DNA from: Rhipicephalus microplus
Taxonomy: Eukaryota; Arthropoda; Arachnida; Ixodida; Ixodidae
Length of the DNA: 64,000 bases
Direction of reading: 5' to 3'
NCBI RefSeq assembly: GCF_043290135.1
Contig: NC_134701.1
Location: 31,833,501-31,897,500 of the forward strand
Shown here piece by piece: positions 1-11,487 of the stretch; positions within the stretch are counted from its first letter, which is position 1; every line of letters starts with the position of its first letter. The translations under genes and the position numbers were made by a program. The notes beneath the pieces were generated by a model. The model saw nothing but the letters and a program-made list of their open reading frames with translations, had not been told where the DNA came from and made no database searches.

Positions 1-213
1 GCACCTCATGCGGGCTACGCGAATCGGCAAGACAGACGCTCCCCGACGATTGGTTACGGCCCACAGTTCGACGAAAACGCAGACGAAGTCTTACAGCAGG
101 CGCAACGCTCTCCGTAGTTCGACGACGTAACGACAACGACGTGCTCACGCGACCCTCCAGACCGGTTAGCCAAGATCTCATTACCCAGCACCTCCACCAA
201 AATGTTACGGGGA
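1..213 (-). mobile_element. Gypsy-type 5' leader with primer-binding site (fragment)
   Basis: Read on the minus strand, an apparent LTR end (CCCCGTAACA) is followed after a few bases by TGGTGGAGGTGCTGGGTA, complementary to + positions 182-199. The same primer-binding-site-like block follows the LTR ends of the gypsy elements at 10.2, 24.27, 52.27 and 52.57 kb. The rest, down to base 1, would be the leader or gag start, but I see no gag motif before the window ends. The LTR body upstream is not evident; Penelope-like coding sequence begins almost at once. This may therefore be a small fragment joined to another element, or the match may be partly fortuitous. Confidence 0.4.
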
Positions 214-884
214 GAAGGCGTCTGAAAAATGCCTTTACTTTCGGTAAACAGGCAGGCATACAATATGGAGCCCGGTCTGCACGAGCTCGCGCTAAACATC
301 GTCCTCTTTTCTAGAATGTTCATTTGTGGCGCCCCGTAGCATCATGGTCGGGCTGCTCAAGGGCTCTGCAAAAGTGCCGCTTTGCACTTCTGCCTTCCTG
401 ACGTCGTTCTTAAGTTGGCGTAATCTTAACGAGTGGGCGCGAAAGTTTGTTGCTGCCCGGCAAGACGCACTTTAGCGCTCAGCGGCTGACTTCCATGTCG
501 GGAACGCCAGTCCAAGCCTGTCGGCCGCTCCACGGGCTTTCTGAACGGAAACATTCGCTTTTGCTTACGTATAGCTGGCTGGACACTCTGAACACGGCAA
601 CTTGTAGACTACTCGCTGGTGTTGCTTTTTTCCTTCGGCCGTGGTAGCAAGAGGGTGAGCATCGAAGCAGGCTTGTGGACCACCTCGAACACTGATTTTC
701 CGAGAATCGCGGAGAGCTCTTCACTGGCGCCCGGCACATATGGGATGACAATGCGCTTGGCTGGCTTCAATGATTTTTTGCCAGTGGGGTGACCAGGGAG
801 GGAAGGTTGTCGCGTAGTGTGTCTTTCACGGTTCCCTCTACACGATACAGTGGTCGTTCTCTCAATACACGCCGTGACGCCCAC
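214..884 (-). pseudogene. Penelope-like element fragment (end of RT to GIY-YIG region), degenerate
   Basis: The minus-strand frame at 609-884 carries IPYVPGASEELSAILGK followed by a VVHKP stretch. This is the linker pattern between reverse transcriptase and GIY-YIG endonuclease in Penelope-like elements; the related block IPYVHGVSHALKNF occurs at 38.17 kb. Just downstream another minus frame reads VVYKLPCSECPASY, resembling the start of a GIY-YIG domain. Further on, RLRQLKNDVRKAEVQ and a NILEKRTM block occupy the position of the conserved R/H...K segment. The pieces lie in different frames with stops, so this copy is dead. The motifs are visible; the family assignment comes from general knowledge of Penelope-like proteins. 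Confidence 0.5.
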
Positions 885-3390
885 CTATAATACTAAAAAC
901 GCAGGCACAAACGAAAAAAAGAACAAAAGCCATCTACATACACAACGCTGGGTAATATTTCTGTCAGTCTTTATCTCTCGAGAGGGCTACACAAAAGTGT
1001 AAAAAGTGAGCATTTCCGTTGATAAATGTAAAACCTGGTTGCTGAGATGTATTAAAAGTGGTAAGCCAACTGAAAAAAAATGTTAGGAGTGATTTATCTT
1101 GTCGTTCACCATAATTGAAAAAATGCCGTAGCTAAATATTGTGTTACTGTGTTGCTTTCCGGCACTAAAACTCAGCTGTTGCTCCAGTAGTTCGTCACGT
1201 ACACCTCAGCACCAAGAACGTAACCCTACCATCTGTGATGAATAATTTAATACAAGCATTTAGTGTGGCAAAAGCTGCCTAAAATCTATATTGCTTTCCG
1301 CAAAAGCTCTGGTACTTTGCAACTACACTAGTCTTATTATTAGAGTAGTCAAATTAGAGGGGGCTCTGGTGGATCAGACTCAAAAGCTGACAACGACTGA
1401 TTCCATGAAACAGACCTACCTATAAGGTGAACACTTTAAAAAAGAAAAAAAGACAGGTTTACCAACAAAATGCTATTCTAGTTCGATGATGATTTTATTG
1501 TCGCTTCCCTTTGTAACATTTACAAACTAGACCACTTCGGGCGCTTTAGCACTGTGCGAAAAAATGCGAATTATATAGCATTAATATATGAACGAGTGTT
1601 ATTGCTCAGCTAAAGAAAAAAAAAGCAGACTTAACTGGCGCACACGAGAAGACTGTGGAAGCAACGGTGCTGGTGGCCTACCCAAACTCCACTCTAATTT
1701 CCTCCTCTTCCTCAGTTTCCTTTCTCCCTTTTTGCTATAGTATACAGGGACAATATTAAAGACAGTCTATCGACTCGTCGTTCATGTAACAATAATATAT
1801 ATGGCTATGCTTTGCTTCCACTTAGCTTGACGCATGTGTTCCGAGTTCGGAGTGGCCGTCAGCCAGGCTGGAAATGAAGCTCAAAGATTCTGCTGTTGAA
1901 AATGAAATGCTGCATGAGTCAAGCGTGTAATTCACCTAGATTTTCATTCTGCACTCTTGTCTGAGATGTGTGTGGATTGAAGGTGTAACACTATACGATG
2001 GCACCAACCATGAACATCAGCTTTCTTTTTCCTGGAAGGAAAAGGAAAAGCATATCGCTGCCAGTAATGACCTCACGTTAGCAACTAATAGAATATTATC
2101 AATCGATAACTGCTTTAGAGACTGATACAAAATGTTCTGCATCGCTTTTTTTTTCTTGGCTACAGCATGCTTAGTGTTCTTGCCATTGCCATGTTTACAC
2201 ATACATCAGCGAGACCATTGAGTAAAAAGGTAGATTATCATCACTATTTTGCTATCTAATATAGGCAAAAATTATGGTGCATTCACTCGTCAATTGCAAA
2301 ATCAAGCTCTGAATTCTGACAATATCCGGGCGCGAGAGGAAGCACTACATACTTGAGATGTACACGTAAATAAACAGTGTGGGTTTAAAATTGGTTTTAA
2401 GATGAGCATGTTAGCCCTTACATCGTACGCCAACGACCCCATTCGATAGCTGCTTTATTGCTGCATAGGCCTTCGACACATACATCAACAACGCGGAGAT
2501 CGTTGCACATTCGAATATCAGTTGCAAAAAGCACCTTTAATGTGCGCAATAACACCATGAAATTTAATTTTACATGCTGCAATGAAATCTCACCAGATGA
2601 AGTGTTACATAAATAAATTATCTATTACTATTTTTAATACATCAAGGTGATTGAAATGTGCCAAAAAATAGATAAAGACAATAGTTCTAGGTGTAGCGAA
2701 TCTTTTGTAAAACACACGATGCTGCATAATCTGAAGTTGCGAACCTCATTAATTCAATGTTGTCAGGTAGTAATGCAAAAACAATCAGGGGCATGCTGTC
2801 CCTTGAAGCAGCCATTGTTTGAAGGAGACTTTGCAGAACTATGCTGGGTATTTTATAAAATAAGACGCCTGCAATGAGATGCCAGCAAACTAGATGCTAA
2901 CACTAAATTACAAAAAGGTCTACAAAAGCCGCTGATACAGCTTACACTGTAACTGTGCTGTTCGTCCTGAGCGTTTGTTGTTTCTTTTTGTTTTTTTTTC
3001 TATGGAACTATACTCAGTTCCTTATGTACATTTACGCCAAGAATAAGCGCTACAAAGAAATGACAAAGTGAAAGAGCTTCCACAAGGGATAACTGGACAG
3101 TACAATCTCGGAGCGTTTACCATATAATTGCCAAGCATATTCCTTTCCTACCCCATGATTAGTGTATTGAACATATTATTTATTATTACTATTTATTTAC
3201 AGTTACTGCAATCATCATTTGGTGATTTTAGCAGGGTGGTACATACACTTAGTATTGACAAAAACGTGACAAAAAAGTGATGCAGAAAAGTAAGCAGAGC
3301 TACAGTGAAACCACTTTGGTAGCTTCTGTAAGAGTCGAGTAACATGTTTTTAAGAGTAGTTCATCCTTCAGCCCCACCTATTTATTGGCC
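885..3390. other. AT-rich non-coding stretch
   Basis: No coding region, RNA gene or repeat boundary could be supported. Frames are short and stop-rich, with A/T homopolymers such as those near 1435-1455, 1610-1625 and 2985-3000. A few short frames (for example 2647-2877) show no domain or codon bias. Confidence 0.5.
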
Positions 3391-3629
3391 GCCCCACCGC
3401 AGTGGTCTAGTGGTTAAGGTGTTCGGCTGCTGACCCGCAGGTCATGGGATCAAATCCCGGCTGCGGCGGCTGCATTTTCGATGGAGGCGGAAATGTTGTA
3501 GGCCCATGTGCTCAGATTTGGGTGCACGTTAGAGAACCCCAGGTGTTCGAAATTTCTGGAGCTCTCCACTAAGGCATCTCTCATAATCGTACGGTGGTTT
3601 TGAGACGTTAAACCCCACATAAATATCAA
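3391..3629 (+). mobile_element. tRNA-derived SINE (Ruka-like), full length with target-site duplication
   Basis: The head resembles a tRNA with pol III promoter boxes: A-box-like TGGTCTAGTGGTTAAGG, then a B-box-like GGGATCAAATCCC. A body follows with GGGTGCACGTTAGAGAACCCC and TGAGACGTTAAACCCCACAT. The element is flanked by 14-bp near-identical repeats (3377-3390 and 3630-3643, CCTATTYATTGGCC), the signature of target-primed insertion. A second copy lies reversed at 40351-40588. Ruka is a published ixodid SINE family; I match it from memory. It encodes no protein and would depend on a LINE for mobility. Confidence 0.85.
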
Positions 3630-3643
3630 CCTATTCATTGGCC

Positions 3644-4949
3644 ACCAGAAGTAATTGCGTAATATACGCGAAAATACGCGCGCCCGATGCGGTCAAGTAT
3701 ACAAAAGTATTTCACGAGATATCTTTGCTACATTGAAATCATTTAAAATGTACGAGCTCTGTTATGTCTTTTCGATGCATCGTAGAAAAAAACGTAGCCT
3801 TTGTAATCAAAACTTTGCTGGCAATGCGAGAATTGCTTACGTCCAGTACATTCGACACCAAAATGCAATTGGTGCACATCGTGCTCAATACAGAAGGAAG
3901 AAAGAAAACAAGAGGTGGCTTGACGTGACACTCTTCAAGCCGAGTCATAGAAAAATTAAACTGGGACATGCTGGGAATCTATCAACAGCATGAAGCACGA
4001 GGGGGATCGGCGTCTGATGAAGTTGAATTGTGGACAAAATAGACACGCTCTCTTCTACGTATTGTTTACTTTGTGGTGCTGAACGCTATGTGCTACAGCC
4101 AACCACGAGAAACTTTTTCTTGGGTCAAAACAAACCTCGCTTGTGTTTTATAAGGCTATTAACCTAACAGGGCCAAAAGCAGCGCTCTTTCAAAAAGAAT
4201 GCCAAAATGTGTGTACCTATATGTTCAACAACTGAACAACAGTATGTGGACATGGTTCTGCTGTGAAAACACATCTTTAACACTAACATCTTTAATTTTT
4301 TGCATGCTTTCCAATTGCCTATTAGCTAAAAAAGAAGATTAAAAACTTTGTTCTGCCCTAGAAAAAGTTCGGGTTGGCAAAGAATATGGCTTAGCTACAA
4401 ATTAAGTATTGAACCTGATATTATGAATACTATAGATTACCTACGACGAGAAACAAACTAAAGAATGTAATGCGGTTGGTCGTAGCTTCTTCGTATATAA
4501 ATTATCTATGACTATATAATAAAACTGTGAGGACTCGAGCTCAACCGAGCCAAAGAAAGACAGAAGTCCACAATCTGAAAAACCGTTCAAGGCCGGTCTG
4601 GAACATGTTCGCGTACTCTACACCGGCCGGCGTTTAAACGGTGGTAGTAGTGGTTAGAAAATGAGAAAAGGCACCTAATTTCTGCAACCCGGTGGGGACC
4701 ACGGCGCAGGGGTAAGAATGCGCTGGCAGCGGGGCACTATTCTTTGGTTCCCACAATGAGGGGCGGGCGAGAACAGGTTGAAGAGCAAAACCATTTCCGT
4801 AGGGAACTCGTCCGCGTCGTGGTTGGAGGAGAAAAAAGCGAGCGGGGGGAAGGGTTCAACTTCATGCGGCGCGTGGTGGACGTTTAAGGAACTAGCCCCT
4901 CGTGACCCGGAATCCTGGCCTCGCGAAGTCGGGCGAAGTTCTCTCGGTG
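3644..4949. other. Non-coding stretch before gypsy A
   Basis: No domain is recognisable. The opposed frames at 3655-3993 and 3739-3969 shadow each other and lack codon bias. From about 4550 the composition becomes GC-richer (cggccgg at 4623, run of purines near 4830), which may be the start of an unassigned repeat or the degraded leader of gypsy A. I cannot place a boundary. Confidence 0.4.
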
Positions 4950-4954
4950 GCGCG

Positions 4955-5606
4955 TCCACTTTTACGCATCGTATCGACACTGGTGCCCATCCACCATTAC
5001 AACAACGTCCATACCACGTGTCACCTGCTGAACGTAGAGAAATCAACGAGCAGGTAGACGATATGCTCCGACGCGACATTATTCGGCTCTCGAACAGTCC
5101 AAGGGCGTCTACTGTTGTTCTTGTTGCGAAGAAAGATGTTTCTGTGCGGTTCTCTGTTGACTACAGACGGCTCAATAGGATTACTCGCAAGGATGTTTAC
5201 CCGCTGCCGCGCATCGATGACACAATTGACAGCCTTCACGGAGCCGAATTTTTTTCTTCTCTTGATCTGTGCTCAGGGTACTGGCAAGTGCCCATGGCTG
5301 ATGACGCTTGACCGAAGACTGCCTTTATCACACTCGGCGGCTTGTACGAATTCAACGTCATGCCGTTTGGTCTGTGTAATGCACCTGCGACCTTTGAGCT
5401 CATGATGGACACCGTTCTGCGCAACTTGAAATGGCACACGTGCTTCTGTTACCTCAATGACGTTGTTGTCTTCGCTCCAGATTTCTCCACGCTTCTCCAA
5501 CGTCTGAAAGAAGTTTTCCCACGTGTGAGCAATGCCGGCTTGCAACTAAATCTGAAGATGTGCCGCTTTGAAGCAAGGCAACTCGCCATGCTATGGTACG
5601 TCCTGT
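4955..5606 (+). pseudogene. Gypsy A reverse transcriptase, N-terminal part
   Basis: The frame shows ordered RT motifs: a DIIRLSNSP lead-in, VVLVAKKD, the FSVDYRRLN palm motif, the [10 protein letters not shown] block, SSLDLCSGYWQ (motif A), then FNVMPFGLCNAPATF (motif B) and YLNDVVVF (motif C, near 5450). Motif C has Asn where the YxDD box needs its first catalytic Asp. An in-frame TGA at 5309-5311 interrupts the frame directly after motif A. The reading frame is otherwise open to the transposon junction at 5607. The Asn substitution and the stop both mark a dead enzyme. Confidence 0.85.
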
Positions 5607-5714
5607 CCACGACCGGCTTTATAAATAGCGACCTGCGCACGCGCCCTTCTCCTACGGGGCTACGCGGTCCAAGAAAAGCCGCGATGTTGACGGCGCGTCT
5701 CACCAGGGGGCACT

Positions 5715-6012
5715 GGGTTTAATCCTCAACTTCCGCGATTGAAATAAGTAAGAGACGGTTAGAGTATTGGTGGCAGAAAATTAGAGAGAAAGGACAAAAA
5801 TAAATATTGGAAAAATAAAATATGGACAGTGTGCCGTAAATGGCAGAGAACTTAAGCTGAAAATTTACCTTTTTTCCATTAAGATAGAATTTATCGAAGT
5901 AGAGGCATTAGGCCAACATAAAAAAAAGAAAAAAGGTTTTTTTTTTCGAGCCTGGTGGCATACTTGTCACCACCCCGTTATAAAGGGGACGCTCATAGCA
6001 TCCATCCATCCA
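5715..6012 (+). mobile_element. LINE 3' UTR with (ATCC)n tail inside the P-type element
   Basis: An AT-rich segment ends in GCCTGGTGGCATACTTGTCA, a short block CCCCGTTATAAAGGGGACG and the tail CATCCATCCATCC at about 5999-6011. The same type of tail ends the minus-strand LINE at 17.83 kb. It is a severely 5'-truncated copy with no coding sequence, and it landed in the P-type element after, or while, that element resided in gypsy A. The left boundary is approximate. Confidence 0.6.
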
Positions 6013-7147
6013 ACTTCGTGTCGGCTGCTACAGCTACTACGACAGCGGAACGCGCGAGATCGTGTAAACCCCGTGCCTTTGCAAACATCAGCTGTTTTGT
6101 TTTTTGTTCTGCCTACCACGACGTGAAACAAGGCAGTATATACCAACTTCCAACCAACCAACTTCGAGGAAACGTAGAAACGTCAGCACTCGTAACGGTG
6201 GCTTGTTGCACGGGCCCGCAACCTGGGCTAGCTTTTCCTGGCAGCCTAGACAACATTGTCAAAGAATGTTATGCAGTGCCATGCTGGTTCTGTCTAATGA
6301 GGTATATTTAGCAGGTCCGCGAGGTGCACTCCGAAGTGCAGGAAAACAAGTAGGCTAGGTCGGCTGTTACATTTTGTGCGCGTACGTACTTGTCACTTTA
6401 TCCTTTCGAGAGTTCTTGCGCAACTTCACCTTCAATTGTGGCTTGTTTGATACGCAGGTCACACAGATTGGTGCTATGAGCTCGCTAACTTTTAAACTGT
6501 ATTACGGTAGTTGTACCTGCATTGGCCATCTCGTCAGATTTATCGCGTTTTATGCAGGTGACGGGAGCGCCAACAAATATTACACGCTTTTTTTTCTGGG
6601 TTTTACGCGCTGTGCTTGCATTTGGGCTTCGAGGCGCACCGTAAGGACTACAGAATTAGTTCAAGGAAACTTGAACGTGTGACGAAATGAGGACACACCC
6701 AACTCATCTAATCCATGCATTCAAGCTTAGAGCAACAATAGATCACAACTTACGAAAATTATGAAACCTACGAAAATTATGGACCTACGAAAATTATGAA
6801 AAAGAACAAGGTGAATAAGTAGATTTAATAGCCTAAGGTGTCCGCCGTGGGGAGCAAGAAAGTGAAGTGGGTGCTCCCTCCAGCACAGCAGTTTAGAAAA
6901 CAATTATATCACGGTGTCGCTTTGTTTTCTTGTGTTGTCTTTTTTCTATCTGTAACTGTTCACTTAATCTTATGTTTCAGTTCAAGCTGCGTAATGATTG
7001 TGCACATACATGGGTAGCGTTCCAGTGTAGCTAGGTGAGGCAGCAGGAGCTTCCGGATGTCCGTGCCAGTAGCAGCTTGCTTGACAGGCTCGACAGGCAA
7101 GGCTGGCACTTCACCCAATCAGATGTGACTTCATAAGATCCCTGCAC
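6013..7147. other. Internal non-coding part of the P-type transposon
   Basis: No frame with a recognisable domain is present. A short direct repeat of ACCTACGAAAATTATG-like units occurs near 6750-6800. The frames at 5955-6311 and 6374-6682 show no family motif. I read this as decayed or deleted transposon interior. Confidence 0.4.
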
Positions 7148-7402
7148 TTACTCTACAACAGGCTGTATCTGCCCCCCTGACAAGCTTGAAAAAAACTTCG
7201 TGTTCGACTTGTCATTGTCTCCAACAAGACGAACCACTCGAAAGCCAGCATCTTCAACAGACTGCATCACATTAAGAGCAAGATGAATGTTCTTCAGCCA
7301 CAGGTTCCGCACATCCGTGATCGGGAACTCGTGGAACGATATTCCTCGTGATGCGGCCGTGCGCCCACTTGATTTGCAGAGCGGTACGCAGCAATAAACC
7401 AT
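7148..7402 (-). pseudogene. THAP domain joined to a P-transposase fragment
   Basis: The first about 40 residues fit a THAP zinc finger: MVYCCVPLC, then HEFP and a Trp in LWLKNI, i.e. the N-terminal Cys pair, the hydrophobic/HEFP block and the invariant Trp. The chain then jumps to FRVVRLVGDNDKSNTKFF, which resembles the RNase H-like catalytic start of P-type transposases (Val-rich strand, Asp-Asn, then Asn-Lys-Phe-Phe). The distance is too short for a whole transposase, so hundreds of residues have been deleted. THAP domains bind the transposon ends in this superfamily. Only 84 residues remain. The coding direction is opposite to gypsy A, as expected for an independent insertion. Confidence 0.7.
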
Positions 7403-7688
7403 TGCGCAAGTTGCACCGTGTAACTACTTCGCCCAACTTCTTTCAACCATAGCTAATAGTTGAGGTAATACCAAGAGACGTGCATGCAAATGCACAAGCA
7501 AACGCGCCGATCACCCTCGCCCGGCAGCATACGCAGTCGCGAGGATGGGAGACTTGAGGATTAAAAGCAGCGCCACGGCTTGCAGCGGCGCTCGCGGAAA
7601 CTATAAATAACACACCAAGCAAAAAAAAAATCACGGACACGGCGCTGGTGGCGGATGCGCAGGTCGCTATTTATAAAGCCGGTCGTGG

Positions 7689-9740
7689 TCCTCCTGTCTA
7701 TGGATGACATTCTTCCTGACCCAGCCAAGCTTCATGTCATGGCCGAATTCCCCATACCTGCGTCCGTCAAAGAACTGCGTAGTTTCGTGGGCCTGTGTCC
7801 ATACTTCCAACGTTTCATACGAAACTTCGCCACGATCATATCACCACTGACGAAGCTCCTTGAAAGTAGCGGGCCCCTTAATTCGTGGTCATCTGAGTGC
7901 GACGACGCGTTCACAAAGCTCCGCATTTCTTGACGTCTCCTCCCATTCTACGCCACTACCACCCTACGGCGCCAACGAAGGTGCACACGGACGCCAGCGG
8001 TGTAGGCCTCGGCGATGTCCTGGCGCAGCGAAAACCAGGGTTCCCTGAATATGTCGTAGCATATGCAAGCCGTACGCTCACGAGAGCCGAGACAAACTAC
8101 ACCGTCACGGAGAAAGAGTGCCTGGCGATCGTCTGGGATCTTACAAAGTTTCGACCGTATTTGTATGGTCACCCATTCGATGTCGTCACCGACCATCATG
8201 CACTATGCTGGCTGTCATCATTGTAGGATCCCTCGGGCCGTCTCGCCCGTTGGGCTCTTCGCTTGCAAGACTACGACATCCACGTGCTGTACCGCAACGG
8301 ACGCCAGCATGCTGACGCCGACGCCCTCTCGCGCTCCCCTCTACCTGAAGATGCCGTGCTCTGCTCAGTATCCTCGGTTGCTGTTTCTGCCATTGATGTT
8401 GACATCATCGCTACCGAACTGCGAAAGGATAATTGGATCACCCCGCTGATCGATTTGCTCTCTGATCCGTCCGCAACGCCATCCACGCGTGCCTTGCGTC
8501 GTCGAGCTCACCATTTTGCCATTCGTGACAGCCTCCTACACCGACGCAAGTACGACGCCGATGGCTGGCAGTGGTTACTCGTGATAACCCGCAGTCTGCG
8601 GTCGGAGATATGTGAATCCTTTTATTCTGATCCGCAATGCGCGCACTCTGGTGTATTCAAAACCTACCATCGCATTCGACAACGCTTCTTCTGGCGCGGG
8701 ATGTACCGCTACAACCTACCATCGCATTCGACAACGCTTCTCCTGGCGCGGGATGTACCGCTACGTGGAGCAGTTCGTCCGCTCCTGCTTCGCTTGCCAA
8801 CGCCGCAAACCGTCCGCACGTACGTGTAGCCAGCCGGTCTGCAACCGTTACGTTGCCCTGACCATCCGTTTGGGCGCATAGGTACCGATTCAAATGGACC
8901 ACTTCCTCTGACGTCGGCCGGTAACCGCTAGGCCATCGTCGCCGTAGATCATTTAACGCGATACGCCGAAACCGCCGCTCTCCCTGCGGCTACTGCGCGT
9001 GATGTGGCGTCCTTCCTACTGCATCGATTGATACTGCGCCACGGTCCACCCCAGGAGCCTCTCAGCGATCGAGGCCGTGTCTTCTTGCCAGAAGTCATCG
9101 AAGCAATTCTCACGAAATGCCATTCTGTCCACCGCAAAACTACTGCTTACCACCCGTAGACGAATGGCCTCACCGAGCGCTTCAACCGCACCCTCGGTGA
9201 CATGCTTTCGATGTACGTCGCCGCCAACCACACGAATAGGGATACTATACTGCCTTTCGTCACCTACACCTATAACACTGCCCCTCAGAGCACGACTGGT
9301 TTTTCACCTTTCTTCTTGCTGTACGCAAGGCACCCGTCACACACCATCGACACGATACTCCCGTACACGCCGGATCCATCTGAGTTTGCACGTATTTCTG
9401 AGACAGCCAGGCTTGCTGAAGAGTGTCGCGAGCTTGCCAAGACTTTTACGACACATGAGCAAGAGCGGCAGAAGTGTATTCGTGATGGCTCCGCCACTTC
9501 TGAGCCCACGTTTCTTCCTGATTCCCTCGTATGGCTCTCAATCCCAGCCTCTGTAACTGGCCTTTCTTCCAAACTACTCCCGAAAAACGAAGGCCCCTAC
9601 CGTGTCATCGAACGCACATCTCCAGTCAACTATCTGATCGAACTAATTGAACAATCTTCGGACATGCGCCATCGCGGGCGCGACATAGTCAACGTGGAGA
9701 GCCTGAAGGCTTACTATGACCCGCTCATAGTGACATGCTG
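7689..9740 (+). pseudogene. Gypsy A RT end, RNase H and integrase
   Basis: Following the transposon, [13 protein letters not shown] and [20 protein letters not shown] are the conserved RT-connection blocks. RNase H shows [23 protein letters not shown] and [11 protein letters not shown] with the acidic residues kept. A stop (TAG 8224-8226) follows, then [14 protein letters not shown] is read in the other direction-neutral frame after about 8227. Integrase has a damaged HHCC finger (52-bp duplication at 8661-8764), LTRYAETAALP around the first catalytic Asp, SDRGRVF for the second and NGLTERFNRT for the Glu. TAG at 9159-9161 interrupts it. The tail LYARHPSHTIDTILPY is typical of this tick gypsy group. 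Confidence 0.85.
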
Positions 9741-9933
9741 TTGGGTCGCCAGGCGACTCCCTTTTCGACCACGGGTAATTGTAGAGAAGCCTCTGAACAC
9801 TGAAATGGGTCGAACTCTCAAGTGCTTTCTAGTGGGTCTACCCAAAAAAAGGACGCCGCCCACGCTGGGAGTCCGTGCTTGGCCATTACTGTCGCCATTG
9901 TGTATGCTCGCTGTGTGCCGGCTAATAAAGGCC

Positions 9934-10210
<277 letters not shown>

Positions 10211-10213
10211 GAG

Positions 10214-10231
10214 TGGTAGAGGTGCTGGGTA
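10214..10231 (+). promoter_or_regulatory. Primer-binding site of gypsy B
   Basis: TGGTAGAGGTGCTGGGTA lies four bases after the 5' LTR. It starts with TGG, the complement of a tRNA 3' CCA end, and could pair with a tRNA acceptor stem plus T-arm. Nearly identical blocks occur at the same position in the other gypsy elements of the window. Confidence 0.6.
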
Positions 10232-10306
10232 AGCGCTTCAACTACGGAACGATCACTGCCACAGCTTCGACGAAGCCGTCGACTTGCCGGTCTCCCACCA
10301 TTTGCC

Positions 10307-11487
10307 GTGAGTGACTTCGACATCTCCGAAGAAGCAGGCATTTCCAGAACGGCACCGTCTGGTCCGCTTCTGTACTACCGAGTTCCACCACCCTTCGGAG
10401 GAAAAGCTGAAGAAGATGTGGACGCCTGGCTCACCAAGTACAAACGTGTGGGCAAGTCCAACGGTTGGGATGCTACCGCTATATGCTGGCCAACGTAGTG
10501 TTCTTTCTGACCGACACCGCACTGGTATGGTACGAGAACCACAAGGACGCACTCATGACGTGGGATCTTTTAGTTGAAGACCTCAGGGCCTGTTTCGGCG
10601 ACTCGGTTGCTCGAAAGAAGCGGGCTGAGCAAACACTGTCGCAACGGGCACAGCTACCAGGTGAGACATGCACCACTTACTTAGAAATGTTAAGGCTGTG
10701 CAAGGTGGTCTGTGCTACCATGTTGGAAGAGGACAAAGTTGGGCATCTGCTCAAAGGGATTGCTGAGGACGTATATAATTTTCTAATCGGAAAAGAAAGC
10801 CTCAGTTCTGTGTTTGACGTCATTCAGCATTGCCAATGTTTGAAACGCTCAAGATGCGTCGAATTGCGCCCAAGTTTGGTCGGCTGGCTAACGTTACAAC
10901 TGTTGCCAGTGTGGACACGAATCCTGCAGGGCCTCGACCTCTTTTCTACCATTCGACAGATCGTTCGTGAGAAACTGTTCCACCGAGAAATGTCGTGTTC
11001 GACAGCTGACCATCCCGAAATGTGTCTGCCACGTGAGGCTATGGATGTGCCTCCTTTCACCCCATGGCGACCGACGATGAGCGCGGCAACTGTGGAGTAC
11101 AGCCCGGCCCTGCAGTCAAGAATGACAACCAGATTTCCCGCGACGCGGTATGACCGACGCTCTCAGCGCATGCCTCCTCGACACCCGACATCTCGGTACG
11201 ACGTACCCGACCAGTACATCCGTCACACAACAGCAAATGATGACGCTCTATTCATCGACGAGCGACCAAAGTTTCGACCTCGGCCGGTGTGCTATTCCTG
11301 CGGTGTACCAGGCCACATATCGCGATTTTGCAACCGTCGGGTGACTCCTCGGTATCACCGACCATCCGACTTTTCACGACCCTTCGAACAGTCTCATGGT
11401 GTCCGGGGGCCGGCCCACATACCACCTGATGACAACTATTGGCCCCGCAACTTCCGCAACTACTCCCCGGCATCTGACAGGAGTTAA
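10307..11487 (+). pseudogene. Gypsy B gag
   Basis: The start frame (10307) reads a gag N-terminus with FGGKAEEDVDAWLTKYKR. About 50 codons later it shifts to the frame continuing FLTDTALVWYENHKDAL and AEQTLSQRAQLPGETCTTY, the conserved capsid-like block shared with the gag of gypsy C. A CCHC zinc knuckle, CYSCGVPGHISRFC, lies near 11290-11331 before an Arg/Pro-rich tail. Gag would form the virus-like particle, and the knuckle would bind element RNA. The frameshift near 10470 breaks the product. The start codon is my choice from position after the leader. Confidence 0.8.

Larger units (their letters stand above)
5607..7688 (-). mobile_element. P-superfamily (THAP-type) DNA transposon inserted in gypsy A
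   Basis: Perfect 33-bp terminal inverted repeats lie at 5607-5639 and 7656-7688, starting CCACGACCGGCTTTATAAAT. The flanks are an imperfect 8-11 bp duplication (GTCCTGTC on the left, GTCCTCCTGTC on the right), compatible with the 8-bp duplications made by P elements. The gypsy pol frame resumes right after the right end, so the insertion cut the host element. Inside are a THAP-type coding remnant on the minus strand (7148-7402) and an inserted LINE 3' tail (about 5715-6012). At 2.1 kb, with only a fragment of transposase, this is a non-autonomous deletion derivative. Confidence 0.8.

Noticed and set aside
3391..3629. A functional tRNA gene
   Set aside because: The A and B boxes are tRNA-like, but the acceptor stem does not pair, a 150-base non-tRNA body follows, and target duplications show it is a SINE.
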